This document shows, piece by piece, positions 1 to 9,886 of a stretch of 64,000 nt of DNA (positions are counted from its first letter, which is position 1; every line of letters starts with the position of its first letter). A program made the position numbers and the translations under genes. Source of the DNA: Prevotella sp. (GTDB taxonomy: Bacteria > Bacteroidota > Bacteroidia > Bacteroidales > Bacteroidaceae); assembly GCA_017538105.1 (NCBI GenBank), contig JAFYJN010000085.1:205707-269706 (forward strand). The letters run 5' to 3'. A model generated the notes under the pieces. The model saw only the letters and a program-made list of their open reading frames with translations. It was not told the DNA's origin and did no database searches.

Positions 1-2
1 GC

Positions 3-1769
3 GAAACAATGGGTGCCGCCACCGTGATATGCACCGACAAAACAGGCACGCTCACGCAGAACAAAATGAGTGTGATGGACACCACGCTCATCGGCGACAG
101 TCGCTCATCGGTCATCGCCAACCTCTGCGTGAATAGCACCGCCGAACTGGGCACGGACGAAAAAGGCAATCCCACTGTATTGGGTAACCCCACCGAAGGA
201 GCCTTGCTGCGTTGGGCCGAGAAAGAGGGTGAAGACTACCGTCAGTATCGTCACAACCTGCATATTGTCAGCCAAATGCCATTCTCCACGGTCAGGAAAT
301 ACATGGAAACCGTTGTCGACTATCCCGACGGGCGACGTGTCCGCTTCCTGAAGGGAGCCCCTGAATTGCTCGCATTAAAATGCGATATTCTCTCCCCATC
401 AAACGAGTCATGGCAGAAAGCCAAGACAGCTTTGGACGAATACCAACGAAAAGCCATGCGCACCCTCGGTTTCGCCAGCCAGGACCTGACAGACGGCAAT
501 GAGCATCCGCTGGTGTTCGAGGGTGTATTCGGCATTGCCGACCCTGTACGCGACGATGTGCGTGCCGCCATCGACCAATGTATGAACAAAGCCCATGTAC
601 GCGTGATTATCGTCACGGGCGACACTCCTGGCACCGCCAATGAGATAGGTAGGCAGATTGGACTGCTCGATCCGGAGGAAGCGCCGCAGGACATGACGGG
701 TCCAATGTTTGCCTCGCTAAGTGACGAAGATGCCCTTCGCTTAATCACATCGCGCGATTTCAAAATTATTAGCCGTGCACGTCCCGACGACAAGGCGCGT
801 CTGGTAACACTCTTGCAACAAGCAGGAGAGGTGGTGGCTGTGACGGGCGACGGTACCAACGATGCCCCCGCGCTGAGCAAGGCCCAAGTGGGGCTGTCTA
901 TGGGTGACGGCACATCACGTGCCAAGGAAGCCAGCGACATCACCATCATCGACAATTCCTTCTCGAGCATCAACAAAGCCATCTTGTGGGGTCGGTCACT
1001 CTACCAGAACATCCGCCGTTTCATCCTTTTCCAGATGACCATCAATATCTGCGCCTGTCTCATCGTGCTACTGGGTGCCTTTCTCGGCCTCGACTCTCCA
1101 CTCAACGTCACGCAGATGTTATGGGTGAACCTCATCATGGACACTTTTGCCGCCATGGCCATGTCATCACTGCCGCCTAGCCGTAGTGTACTCTATGAAC
1201 ATCCCCGCTCACCCAACAGCCATATCATCGACCGACACATGGGTTTGCAGATGCTTATCGTGGGGTTGCTGTTCTTCCTGCTGCTCTTTGGCATGTGGCA
1301 GTATCTATGGCATAACGACCTCACCTACGACGAGGGTATCGCCAGTCACCTTAACATGACCGACTTGAAAGCGTATGTCGCCGGTCTCATGGATTTCAGC
1401 AAGAAAAAGCCACATATACAAGAATATGAATTAGGAGTGTTTTTCACTTTCTTCGTAATGTTGCAATTTTGGAATCTCTTCAATGTCCGTTATTTTCATA
1501 CCTACCGTTCGCTTGTCACAGACATCATCAGTTTCTTCCGCGGCAAGCGCAAGATAGGCGACGTGTTCAGCAAGAGTTTTCTTTTCATAGCCGTCTGCAT
1601 ACTTGCCGGACAGTTCCTCATCGTGAACTATGCCAGTTCTTTCTTCCATGTCTCACCGCTGAGCGGCAACGACTGGCTCATGCTAATCCTCGTCACCTGT
1701 CCTGTTTTGGTGGTAGGTGAAATCATCCGTATTGTGAGGATGGCAAGGCACGGGATGTTATTCAACTAG
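3..1769 (+). CDS. Calcium-translocating P-type ATPase, C-terminal part (cut by window edge)
   Basis: P-type cation pump, most likely a Ca2+ exporter of the PMCA/SERCA-like group, acting in the inner membrane. The reading frame is already open at base 3, before the first Met at base 9, so the N-terminal third lies outside the window. The phosphorylation motif DKTGT stands at the very start, followed by the nucleotide-binding domain (KGAPE near residue 115), TGD, and the hinge motif TGDGTNDAPAL near residue 280. The last 270 residues hold about six hydrophobic helices, including NLIMDTFAAMA, as in Ca2+ pumps. The family assignment is firm; the transported ion is inferred from the helix motifs. 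Confidence 0.9.
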   Translation, partial: ETMGAATVICTDKTGTLTQNKMSVMDTTLIGDSRSSVIANLCVNSTAELGTDEKGNPTVLGNPTEGALLRWAEKEGEDYRQYRHNLHIVSQMPFSTVRKYMETVVDYPDGRRVRFLKGAPELLALKCDILSPSNESWQKAKTALDEYQRKAMRTLGFASQDLTDGNEHPLVFEGVFGIADPVRDDVRAAIDQCMNKAHVRVIIVTGDTPGTANEIGRQIGLLDPEEAPQDMTGPMFASLSDEDALRLITSRDFKIISRARPDDKARLVTLLQQAGEVVAVTGDGTNDAPALSKAQVGLSMGDGTSRAKEASDITIIDNSFSSINKAILWGRSLYQNIRRFILFQMTINICACLIVLLGAFLGLDSPLNVTQMLWVNLIMDTFAAMAMSSLPPSRSVLYEHPRSPNSHIIDRHMGLQMLIVGLLFFLLLFGMWQYLWHNDLTYDEGIASHLNMTDLKAYVAGLMDFSKKKPHIQEYELGVFFTFFVMLQFWNLFNVRYFHTYRSLVTDIISFFRGKRKIGDVFSKSFLFIAVCILAGQFLIVNYASSFFHVSPLSGNDWLMLILVTCPVLVVGEIIRIVRMARHGMLFN

Positions 1770-1782
1770 CCGTCGCTTGCAT

Positions 1783-2907
1783 TTAACTTGTGACCTCGGC
1801 CTCACGGATGGCCCGCGCCACTTTCTTGCGCAATATGCGTTTGTAGACAAGGTGCCACCAACGCGCCAAAGGTCTTCCGAAAATGGTTTCCGACGGAAAA
1901 AGCCAAGCAAAATGAAGGTTACGCCAAATCTCCACAAAATATTGAGCGTAGACTGACTTCCCCTTGAATGCATAGCGCGTCTCATGATGACCGAAATTAC
2001 CCGCCTCAAGAGCCTCACTAAGCAACAACCTACCAATCTTCTCATTAGGTTTTGCCAGCAGCATTTCATCCTCCAATCCAAAAGTGTCTTTCATTATCCA
2101 CATCATACCCTGCGTAAACTTCCTCATGCTCAAGTGTTTGATGGTCTTCCAGTCCCCGAGCCGCTGTTCTTCCGTACAACCTTTCTTGAGCAGGTAATAA
2201 TAGTCAATCATCTGACGCAGTCCCAGTCCCTCAAAAAAGAAATGATGCATCATGTGCGACATCTGAAAGATACGGTTGAAAGAATCGGTAGGCACGCATA
2301 TACGTCCTGCCCCATCGGGTAGGGTTACGATATTTTTGAACTGCTCGTTACGCACCTTCTTGAAGTATTTTTTGAGCCGCCATTCGTAGAACAAGTTACC
2401 CATAAACGAGGGTGACATGTGTATTTCTGCCGCTGTCTGTTCCAGAACGGGGAAGTCGACATGGTGGTATTCGATTCCGGCATCGGGAACCATCTTTTTC
2501 ACAAAGGTAAGCATCTCGATGTCGTCTTTATCTGTCCATAAATCCACATCGCCCGACATCCTCATATACGGGTCAGGATACATCAAGGCATTGCCCTGAC
2601 CTTTGAGCACACAGCTTTTCATGCCCCCCTTCTTGTAGAGCAAATAAGTGAGTCGTGCCGAATCGCGGTTTACCGTCTCATTCTCAGTCTTTATAGCGTT
2701 ATAATACGAGAGCCACTCTATGATCTTCCGTTTCTCTGGGCGAGGGTCACTCGCCTCCAACTTGTTGATGCCATGGAACACGACACCAACAATTGACTGT
2801 TTTTCTGCGAACTGCATCAGTCCGTCCCAGTCCATAGATTTCAGGCAAGAAGGTTTTTCCGCCTTCTCGTCGATACAGAATTTAAGGAAGTCGAGGTAAT
2901 CGTTCAC
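1783..2907 (-). CDS. Nucleotidyltransferase-fold protein of a glycan locus (NTP_transf_5-like)
   Basis: A 374-residue soluble protein with the pattern of the uncharacterised nucleotidyltransferase family often found in capsule and exopolysaccharide loci. The signature is KGQGNALMYPDP (residues 102-113) followed by GDVDLW (119-124), whose two Asp residues would bind the metal and nucleotide. The substrate is unknown. Its start codon overlaps the stop of the upstream epimerase gene by 4 bases (2904-2907), so the two are translationally coupled and it is the last gene of the glycan operon. Family call by motif; role in glycan assembly is inferred from context. Confidence 0.78.
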   Translation of the reverse strand: MNDYLDFLKFCIDEKAEKPSCLKSMDWDGLMQFAEKQSIVGVVFHGINKLEASDPRPEKRKIIEWLSYYNAIKTENETVNRDSARLTYLLYKKGGMKSCVLKGQGNALMYPDPYMRMSGDVDLWTDKDDIEMLTFVKKMVPDAGIEYHHVDFPVLEQTAAEIHMSPSFMGNLFYEWRLKKYFKKVRNEQFKNIVTLPDGAGRICVPTDSFNRIFQMSHMMHHFFFEGLGLRQMIDYYYLLKKGCTEEQRLGDWKTIKHLSMRKFTQGMMWIMKDTFGLEDEMLLAKPNEKIGRLLLSEALEAGNFGHHETRYAFKGKSVYAQYFVEIWRNLHFAWLFPSETIFGRPLARWWHLVYKRILRKKVARAIREAEVTS

Positions 2908-4835
2908 GTTTTCTCTGGTTTGTCAAGTGAGGCAAACACCGAATTGTTGGATACGTATTCCGGCACCATTTCTTTCATCTTTGCCACGATGGCCATGTCA
3001 TCATATGTATTTGCGATATTGATAAGTTCATCAACATCTTCCTCCACCTGACTGTAATCATATTCGCGCACACAGGCGATACGTATCTTTTCGTGGAAAC
3101 TCGGTTTGGTGTTCTCTTCATTCGAAAGCACCTCTTCATAAAGTTTCTCACCTGGGCGCAGTCCCGTATATTTAATTTCAATGTTCTTCGCCCCACTCAG
3201 GCGTATCATTTTCTTCGCCAGGTCGGCAATGCGCACAGGTTTTCCCATGTCGAAGATAAATATCTCGCCACCACGACCATGCGTCCCAGCCTCGAGCACC
3301 AACTTGCAAGCCTCTGGAATGAGCATGAAGAAACGTATAATGTTTGGGTCGGTAACGGTAACGGGACCTCCCGCCTTGATTTGGCGTTCAAAGAGTGGGA
3401 TAACCGACCCATTCGACCCTAGCACATTGCCGAATCGGGTGGTAACGAATTGTGTTACGCCTGGTACCTTTCCGTCCTTGATGGCCTTGTCGAGGCTTTG
3501 CACATATATCTCGCAAATACGTTTGGAGCACCCCATGACATTCGTTGGGTTGACGGCCTTGTCTGTGGAGAGCATGACGAATTTTTTCACTCCGTATTTC
3601 ACAGATAGGTCGGCAATGACTTTGGTGCCATAGACATTGTTCTGTATGCTTTCGCTGGGGTTGTTCTCCATCATGGGTACATGCTTGTAGGCAGCAGCAT
3701 GGAACACATAGTCGGGTTGGAAACGCTGGAATATTATTTCCATCCTCTTCTTGTTGGCGATGCTTCCCACAATGGTTGTCGTCTTGATTTCAGGCCATTT
3801 TCGTTGCATCATGAGGCGGATGTCATGTTGCGGAGTCTCGGCGATATCGATAAGCATCAGTTCCTTGGGTCGATAGTCGGAAATCTGCCTTAAGATCTCG
3901 CTGCCGATGGAGCCGGCCGAACCAGTGAGGAGGATTTTCTTGCCTGTAAGCATATCACCCACCTTCTGCATATCCACCTCGATGGCGTTGCGGGGCAACA
4001 AGTCTTCGATGCTGATTTCCTTCAGCTGCGCGCTATCGAAATCGCCATCCTGTGACCACTCCTTCGTCTCGGTCGACATGTATATCTTCACGCCGGCCTC
4101 AATGAGCATGTCTTGCAGTTCCTGGTTGTCGCGGAACACTTCGTTTTGCAGCGGGGAGACGAGCACCGCTCCGATGTTCATCTCTTTGAGTGTTACCAAG
4201 AGGCGTTCGTTCACATCGTGGACTTTCACGCCCATGAGAATCTTGCCCCGCAGGCTATTGTCATGGCTGATAAAGCCTTTGAGTTGGAATTTCGAGTTTT
4301 TGTCGTTGCGGATGTTCTTAGCCAGACCCACACCACCATCTTTCACGCCATAAATGAACGTGCGAACCCCTTTGTCGGAACTGAACACCACGTCATACAA
4401 GGTCTTCACCAACACCCTCATGGCCCACATAAGAATAGTGGCCACCACATACATGGCAATGATTTGCCTTCCTTGCAGTCTGACAAACCTCAAGTTGAGG
4501 TAATAGATGGGATAATGGACAATGAGCGCTATAATGCAGGACAACCCCATAGCAAGACCCACTCTTTGAAGGTCAACAAAAGAGGAATAGCGCAACACCC
4601 CCGAATAGGTATGGAATACCCTGAATCCGATGATGTTAAAAATCATGTATACGAAGATGGTCTTCGACAAAAGCACTATGTTGCCCAATGTCACCGCTCC
4701 ATTGTAATAGAGCCAGAACACAAATAATCCTGATAGATAACAAATAAGGCAATCCATGATGAATACCAGCCAATAAGGCAAGGCATTCTTCGAGAAATAC
4801 CAATTGAGCAATTTGTTGAGCCAATTCTTGACCAT
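2904..4835 (-). CDS. Membrane nucleotide-sugar epimerase/4,6-dehydratase (CapD/WbpM/PglF family)
   Basis: A 643-residue inner-membrane enzyme of the family that makes UDP-4-keto-6-deoxy sugars for surface polysaccharides or protein glycans. It has four hydrophobic helices in residues 20-150, a first degenerate Rossmann domain (from about 158, FIYGVKDGG), and a catalytic short-chain dehydrogenase domain with the NAD motif TGSAGSIGSE (304-313). The active-site stretch STDKAVNPTNVMGCSKR (423-439) has Met in place of the usual Tyr before the Lys, as is normal for this family. It lies 21 bases downstream of a DegT-type aminotransferase, the enzyme that would use its 4-keto product. Exact sugar unknown. 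Confidence 0.9.
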   Translation of the reverse strand: MVKNWLNKLLNWYFSKNALPYWLVFIMDCLICYLSGLFVFWLYYNGAVTLGNIVLLSKTIFVYMIFNIIGFRVFHTYSGVLRYSSFVDLQRVGLAMGLSCIIALIVHYPIYYLNLRFVRLQGRQIIAMYVVATILMWAMRVLVKTLYDVVFSSDKGVRTFIYGVKDGGVGLAKNIRNDKNSKFQLKGFISHDNSLRGKILMGVKVHDVNERLLVTLKEMNIGAVLVSPLQNEVFRDNQELQDMLIEAGVKIYMSTETKEWSQDGDFDSAQLKEISIEDLLPRNAIEVDMQKVGDMLTGKKILLTGSAGSIGSEILRQISDYRPKELMLIDIAETPQHDIRLMMQRKWPEIKTTTIVGSIANKKRMEIIFQRFQPDYVFHAAAYKHVPMMENNPSESIQNNVYGTKVIADLSVKYGVKKFVMLSTDKAVNPTNVMGCSKRICEIYVQSLDKAIKDGKVPGVTQFVTTRFGNVLGSNGSVIPLFERQIKAGGPVTVTDPNIIRFFMLIPEACKLVLEAGTHGRGGEIFIFDMGKPVRIADLAKKMIRLSGAKNIEIKYTGLRPGEKLYEEVLSNEENTKPSFHEKIRIACVREYDYSQVEEDVDELINIANTYDDMAIVAKMKEMVPEYVSNNSVFASLDKPEKT

Positions 4836-4856
4836 TGTCTCTTTTTAATTACATCA

Positions 4857-5984
4857 TTATTCTTTGATCGCTCTCACTACCCGTTGGAAGGCCTCGTCGT
4901 CAACCATGGGTCCAGAAGGCAGGCATAATCCCTGTGCGAACAATTTTTCCGACACGCCGTTAACGTACGCCGGAGCATCTTTGTATACCGGCTGCGAGTG
5001 CATAGGTTTCCACAACGGACGGCTCTCGATACCTTTTGCTTCAAGTTTCAGCCTGAGGTCTTCATATGAGTATCCCGTTTTTTTCTCATCCACGATGATG
5101 GTATTCAGCCAATAATTCGACTCCATATAGTCTTCGGGAGCGAGGTGAACCGTAATACCTTCAATGTCGGCCAGTTCCCTCTGGTAAGCCTTTGCCAGTC
5201 GTTGGTGATGCCTTATATGCTCTTCGGCCACTGTCATTTGCCCGCGCCCGATACCGGCACAAATATTACTCATACGGTAGTTGTAACCTATCTCCTTGTG
5301 CAGGTAGAATGGCATAGGCTCACGCGCTTGGGTGGCATAGAACATTATTTTCTTTTTCACCTCCTCGTCAGGACAAATGAGCGCCCCGCCGCCACTGGTG
5401 GTAATCATCTTATTACCATTGAAACTCATGATACCGAACTCGCCGAAGGTACCACAAATTCGCCCCTTGTATTTCGAGCCGAAGCCCTCGGCAGCATCCT
5501 CCACCACAGGGATGTCATAGTGTCGGGCCACCTCCATAATCTCATCGACATAAGCCGGCATGCCATAGAGGTAAACAGGGACGATGGCCTTGGGTTTCTT
5601 TCCCGTTATCTTAATACGGTCCTTAATGGCATCTTCCAGCAAGTTGGGATCCATGTTCCACGTTGCTTCTTCGGAGTCGACGAACACAGGAGTGGCGCCT
5701 TGGTAGACTATGGGGTTGCACGAGGCGGCGAAAGTGAACGACTGGCATATTACCTCGTCTCCAGGCTTGATGCCCAAATATACCATGGACAGATGTACAG
5801 CAGCGGTGCCGGCCGAAAGAGCCACCACCTTTTTGTCTTCTCCCACGAACTGTTCAAGATCGTCTTCAAAGCCATTGACATTCGGTCCCAAAGGCACTAC
5901 CCAGTTGGTGTCAAAAGCCTCTTGGATATACTTCATCTCATTGCCGCTCATGTGAGCCAGACATAAATAGATACGGTCTGCCAT
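4857..5984 (-). CDS. DegT/DnrJ/EryC1-family sugar aminotransferase
   Basis: A 375-residue PLP-dependent aminotransferase that would convert a nucleotide-linked 4-keto sugar to a 4-amino sugar. The PLP Lys is K192 in SFNGNKMITTSGGGAL, and D163 in VEDAAE would hold the pyridine nitrogen. The length matches the family. It is the first gene of the operon with the CapD-type dehydratase and the nucleotidyltransferase; together they suggest a 2,4-diamino or 4-amino deoxysugar like bacillosamine, although no acetyltransferase is in view. The start is supported by a well formed promoter about 70-100 bases upstream. Confidence 0.88.
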   Translation of the reverse strand: MADRIYLCLAHMSGNEMKYIQEAFDTNWVVPLGPNVNGFEDDLEQFVGEDKKVVALSAGTAAVHLSMVYLGIKPGDEVICQSFTFAASCNPIVYQGATPVFVDSEEATWNMDPNLLEDAIKDRIKITGKKPKAIVPVYLYGMPAYVDEIMEVARHYDIPVVEDAAEGFGSKYKGRICGTFGEFGIMSFNGNKMITTSGGGALICPDEEVKKKIMFYATQAREPMPFYLHKEIGYNYRMSNICAGIGRGQMTVAEEHIRHHQRLAKAYQRELADIEGITVHLAPEDYMESNYWLNTIIVDEKKTGYSYEDLRLKLEAKGIESRPLWKPMHSQPVYKDAPAYVNGVSEKLFAQGLCLPSGPMVDDEAFQRVVRAIKE

Positions 5985-6051
5985 GATCTGTCACTTTTTA
6001 AAAAGGAGTTGTTCTTCCAAAAATAATACAAAGATGTATTTTATCAGTCTG

Positions 6052-6082
6052 CAAAAGTACTACTTTTTTCGGTAGCCTCAAA
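6052..6082 (-). promoter_or_regulatory. Bacteroidetes-type promoter of the glycan operon
   Basis: On the minus strand TTTG (6079-6082) is followed after 19 bases by TACTTTTG (6052-6059). This is the -33/-7 pattern known for Bacteroides, and it lies upstream of the aminotransferase start at 5984. Confidence 0.72.
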
Positions 6083-6091
6083 GAAAAACCT

Positions 6092-7528
6092 TCAATTATT
6101 ATCCTCTTGCTGGTTACCATCAATCTCTTCGCCACGTTTGAGTCGTTCCACGAACTCGTCTATCTTGTGCAACTCGCGCGGTATACGTATGTTCTGCGGG
6201 CAGTGAGGCTCACATTGTCCACAGCCGATGCAGTGGTCTGCCTGACGGAGGCGAGGTACGGACCGATCGAGTCCAATGAGATATTGACGTCGATATTTGT
6301 CGTAATTTTCATCACGATTATCATTGGGTAGCGTACCTTCGTTCTTGCATTTGTTGTAATGCACGAAGATGGCCGGGATGTCGATGCCATAGGGACAAGG
6401 CATGCAATACTTACAGTCGTTGCAAGGAATGGTTTCCACACCAACTATTTTTCTGGCTATCTCGTACAGGAAATCCTCATCCTCCTTGCTGACAGGTTGA
6501 AGAGGACAATAAGAGAGCAGGTTGTCCTTGAGATGTTCCATGTACGTCATGCCGCTGAGTACAGTGAGTACGCCTGCGGGAGTGCCGGCATAACGAAAAG
6601 CCCAAGAAGCTGCGCTGTGCTCAGGGTCACGCGTTTTCAATTCCTTGACAAGGAACTGGGGCAGGTTCGACAACCGCCCACCGAGCAGTGGTTCCATGAT
6701 GACCGCCGGTATTCCTCGTTTTTCCAGTTCACCATAAAGGTAACGAGCATCGGTATTGCTGTCATTTATCTCATTGGCGTAATCCCAATCCAAATAATTC
6801 AGTTCTATCTGCACGAAGTCCCATTTATATTTGTCGTGTTGTGACAGCAGGTAGTCGAAAACCTCTATGGCCCCGTGGTATGAGAATCCAAGGTTTCTTA
6901 TTTTCCCCTTTTTCCGTTCCTCTACCAGGAAGTCGAGCATACCGTTATCTATGTAACGACGATTGAGGTCATCCATCCCACTCCCCCCTATGGCATGAAG
7001 GAGATAGTAATCAATATAGTCGACCTGTAGTTCCTTGAAGGAGTTGTGGTACAACTCCATCGCTCCTTCGCGAGTATGCGTTGCTGGGTCGAAATTGGAT
7101 AGTTTGGTCGCCACAAAGTACTTGTCGCGCGGGTGGCGGTGAAGGGCGATACCTGTTGATTTCTCCGACTGGCCCTGACAGTAAGCCGGTGACGTGTCGA
7201 AATAATTAACCCCGTGTTCTATCGCATAGTCAACGAGGCGGTTCACCTGTTCTTGGTCGATTTCCTCCTTACCTTCTCGTGCCGAGGCACCCCCCATTGT
7301 GGGAAGGCGCATCATGCCATAGCCCAGGAGCGACACTTTGTCGCCCGTTGTCGGGTTTGTGCGGAAGGTCATCTTTCCCAGAGGAGGTTCCACCTGGTTG
7401 ACATATTCATTGCCTATGGCCCCTTCCGTTTTCTTGTCTTTGCATGCCACCAGCAATGCCGACGAGGCCACTGTACCTGTCCCTAACATTTGGAGGAAAC
7501 GGCGCCGGTTGATATTTTTTTTGTTCAT
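6092..7528 (-). CDS. Tat-exported aldo/keto reductase with C-terminal ferredoxin domain
   Basis: A 478-residue oxidoreductase. The N-terminus carries a Tat signal (RRRFLQ, residues 8-13) followed by a lipobox-like LVAC with Cys29, so the protein probably sits on the periplasmic face, perhaps as a lipoprotein. Residues 65-340 form an aldo/keto reductase barrel with the expected D111, Y116, K142 and H178. The C-terminus adds Cys clusters at C369/C372/C375/C378 and C433/C436/C439/C443 for two [4Fe-4S] centres. It is the last gene after tatA, tatC and an iron-sulfur membrane protein, which together could export, fold and reduce it. Substrate not predictable. Confidence 0.87.
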   Translation of the reverse strand: MNKKNINRRRFLQMLGTGTVASSALLVACKDKKTEGAIGNEYVNQVEPPLGKMTFRTNPTTGDKVSLLGYGMMRLPTMGGASAREGKEEIDQEQVNRLVDYAIEHGVNYFDTSPAYCQGQSEKSTGIALHRHPRDKYFVATKLSNFDPATHTREGAMELYHNSFKELQVDYIDYYLLHAIGGSGMDDLNRRYIDNGMLDFLVEERKKGKIRNLGFSYHGAIEVFDYLLSQHDKYKWDFVQIELNYLDWDYANEINDSNTDARYLYGELEKRGIPAVIMEPLLGGRLSNLPQFLVKELKTRDPEHSAASWAFRYAGTPAGVLTVLSGMTYMEHLKDNLLSYCPLQPVSKEDEDFLYEIARKIVGVETIPCNDCKYCMPCPYGIDIPAIFVHYNKCKNEGTLPNDNRDENYDKYRRQYLIGLDRSVPRLRQADHCIGCGQCEPHCPQNIRIPRELHKIDEFVERLKRGEEIDGNQQEDNN

Positions 7529-7573
7529 AGATGTTCAATGTTAATCGTGTTGTTTTTGGGTATCCATCCTTGA

Positions 7574-7593
7574 CACCCTCCCATGAGAGGGTG
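7574..7593. repeat. CACCCTC/GAGGGTG palindrome
   Basis: A 7-base perfect inverted repeat (7574-7580 and 7587-7593) with a 6-base loop, between the aldo/keto reductase and the upstream iron-sulfur gene. It belongs to the dispersed CCCTCCC/GGGAGGG palindromes seen at several other spacers in this window. Confidence 0.5.
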
Positions 7594-7602
7594 GAATTGG
7601 TA

Positions 7603-9108
7603 CTAAATAGTTCTATGTGCCTCGTGCCCTTCTACGAATATCGCAGAGAAAGGACGAGCCGGACACAAGTTTTCACAAGCACCGCATCCGATGCATTTCT
7701 CCTCATTTACTACAGGTACCGTCACCGATTCCTCGTCTTCGGGATCGGAAGGCACCATCTCAATAGCTCCCGTGGGACAATGTCGAGCACAGTTTCCGCA
7801 GTCAACACCGTCGGTGATGGCTACGCAGTTCTTATGGATGGGAACGGCATGTCCTATCTGAATGGCCGATTTCTCCGCCTGGGTGATGGGCTGTATGGCG
7901 CCCGTTGGACAAACCTCGGAACATGTCACGCACTCTGGCCGGCAGTATCCGCGCTCATATGACATAACGGGTTGCATAAGTGTCGACAATTCCGACGAAG
8001 GACGCAGCACCTGATTAGGGCATTTCGACACACAGAGCTGGCATGCCGTGCATCGGCGAGCCATATTGTTGGCACTCCAAGATCCCGGTGGCGTGATAGG
8101 AGTCTGACGTTCGGGAGCCACTTTCTCCTCGATGACCGCCAGGCCACCGTCCACCTTCTTTTTCTCTTGCGCCAACACCGTTGTGGCTGCTGCAGCCGTA
8201 GCCAAGAGGAAGGCTCGTCGACCCTCGCCTACTCCATCATCCTGTTTTAACTCGGCGGCAACATCTTCCTTTTTCTTTTTGGTTGTCACCATGGGACCTG
8301 GAGCATAAGTCAATGCACCGAACGAGCATTTGTCGACACAATTACCACACACCACGCATCTGGAATAGTCGACCGTCATCGTCTTGTAGTCAATACATGC
8401 AGCCTTGCAATTCTTTGAGCACAAACCACATTGCTTGCATTTATCATCATTGAACCTCACCTTGAACCAAGAGAATCGGGCGAAGAATCCCAACACCGTA
8501 CCTACCGGACAGATAGTGTTGCACCATGTGCGTCCATGTCTCCATGCCAGGTAGCCTATAATCAGGAACGATGCTATCGCAATGACGAAGGTTGTGATAC
8601 TCTTTATCCACACATCGACATGATAAAAGGTATAGCTATCCATGCGTTCTGCTATACCCGCAAGTATGTTGTTTCCCAGCATCCACAACGGCTGCAGCAG
8701 GTTCTGCGCTATCCTGCCGAAAGTGCTGTAAGGCGCCAACAGAGCCACCAGTGCACCAATGCCTACAATGATGGCGACGACCATAACCGCCAGCATCAGA
8801 TATCGCAACCATGAGACGGCAGGCGAATAGGAAAACCTGTTTTTCTTTCTCTTGCCATGAACCCAAGATACTATATCCTGGAACACACCCAGCGGACAAA
8901 TGACAGAACAATAAATCCTACCGAACACCAAAGAGAGCAGGACAAGTATGGCTATCACCACCACATTCACGGCCAGCACAGCAGGCAAGAATTGCACCTT
9001 AGCCATCCATCCAAGCCACGTATGTAGCGTCCCAGTAAAATCAAGCAGCATGAGTGTAATCAACGCGAAAAACACCACCGCCAAAAATCTTCTTGTTTTC
9101 TTTAACAT
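7603..9108 (-). CDS. Membrane iron-sulfur protein: NapH-like plus NapG/MauM-like fusion
   Basis: A 501-residue protein. The first half is NapH-like: about five membrane helices (8-28, 40-62, 100-125, 135-152, 168-188) with CSVICPLG (67-74) and CNTICPVG (196-203), then two ferredoxin motifs (C224-C234 and C251-C261). Residues 297-315 (RRAFLL followed by an Ala/Thr-rich hydrophobic stretch) look like a Tat signal buried inside the chain. After it comes a periplasmic NapG/MauM-like domain with four further Cys clusters, the last near C472-C482. It would carry electrons from the membrane quinol pool to periplasmic partners. It lies between tatC and the Tat-exported reductase. Confidence 0.85.
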   Translation of the reverse strand: MLKKTRRFLAVVFFALITLMLLDFTGTLHTWLGWMAKVQFLPAVLAVNVVVIAILVLLSLVFGRIYCSVICPLGVFQDIVSWVHGKRKKNRFSYSPAVSWLRYLMLAVMVVAIIVGIGALVALLAPYSTFGRIAQNLLQPLWMLGNNILAGIAERMDSYTFYHVDVWIKSITTFVIAIASFLIIGYLAWRHGRTWCNTICPVGTVLGFFARFSWFKVRFNDDKCKQCGLCSKNCKAACIDYKTMTVDYSRCVVCGNCVDKCSFGALTYAPGPMVTTKKKKEDVAAELKQDDGVGEGRRAFLLATAAAATTVLAQEKKKVDGGLAVIEEKVAPERQTPITPPGSWSANNMARRCTACQLCVSKCPNQVLRPSSELSTLMQPVMSYERGYCRPECVTCSEVCPTGAIQPITQAEKSAIQIGHAVPIHKNCVAITDGVDCGNCARHCPTGAIEMVPSDPEDEESVTVPVVNEEKCIGCGACENLCPARPFSAIFVEGHEAHRTI

Positions 9109-9142
9109 AAAGTAATAGGTTTTATTAGAGCGTAACTATTTA

Positions 9143-9883
9143 TCACTTCACCACAAAGATGCTCAGTTCGTAGAGCAACCAGATGGGCAGCGAAACAACG
9201 ATGAGGGTAAACATGTCGACCGTAGGCGTAATAATCGCAGCCGCTATGAGTATTGCCACAATGGCGTGTCTTCGGTATTGTCTCATCATCTGCGCTGTAA
9301 GAACTCCCATTTTCCCAAGGCAGGCACAGAGCACGGGCAGTTCAAACACCAACCCCAGCACGATGGCCATCATGAAGAAAGCATCCATATACGACTGTAG
9401 GGTGAGCATGTTGGCCACCTCTTCGCTCACTTGGTAAGTACCCAAAAAACGTACGGTGAGAGGAAACACCACAAAGTAGTTTACCAATGAGCCTATGATG
9501 AACATCACATATGTCCATCCCAACGCTCTGACCACATATCGACGCTCTTTATCATAAAGCGCAGGAGCCACAAAGCCGAAGAGTTGATACAACACATAAG
9601 GAGAGGTCACCACGAAACCGGCATAAAAAGCTGTCTTGAGGTGGGTCATGAACTGTTCGGCCAGTTGGGTATTCACCAATTGCAAAGAGAATGGTTCAGC
9701 CCCCATCCACCGATAGGTGATGAAATCACTCTTTGTAGGAGCGAGAACTACGGAAAACAATCCCTCTTTCCACAGAAAAGCCACACATGCCATGACTGCC
9801 ACGGCACCCACAATTCTGATAATCACCCATCTCAGCACTTCAAGGTGATCCCAGAAAGAGCCCACTGGGCTTTTTCCGTCCAT
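9143..9883 (-). CDS. tatC: Sec-independent protein translocase TatC
   Basis: The 246-residue multi-spanning receptor of the twin-arginine translocase. It has six predicted membrane helices, the family N-terminus SFWDHLEVLRW near residue 9-19 (equivalent of the conserved HLxELR), and the FGFVAPALYDKERR loop typical of TatC. It follows tatA by 3 bases and precedes a gene with an internal Tat-like signal and another with an N-terminal Tat signal, so translocase and likely clients are co-transcribed. Confidence 0.96.
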   Translation of the reverse strand: MDGKSPVGSFWDHLEVLRWVIIRIVGAVAVMACVAFLWKEGLFSVVLAPTKSDFITYRWMGAEPFSLQLVNTQLAEQFMTHLKTAFYAGFVVTSPYVLYQLFGFVAPALYDKERRYVVRALGWTYVMFIIGSLVNYFVVFPLTVRFLGTYQVSEEVANMLTLQSYMDAFFMMAIVLGLVFELPVLCACLGKMGVLTAQMMRQYRRHAIVAILIAAAIITPTVDMFTLIVVSLPIWLLYELSIFVVK

Positions 9884-9886
9884 CGG

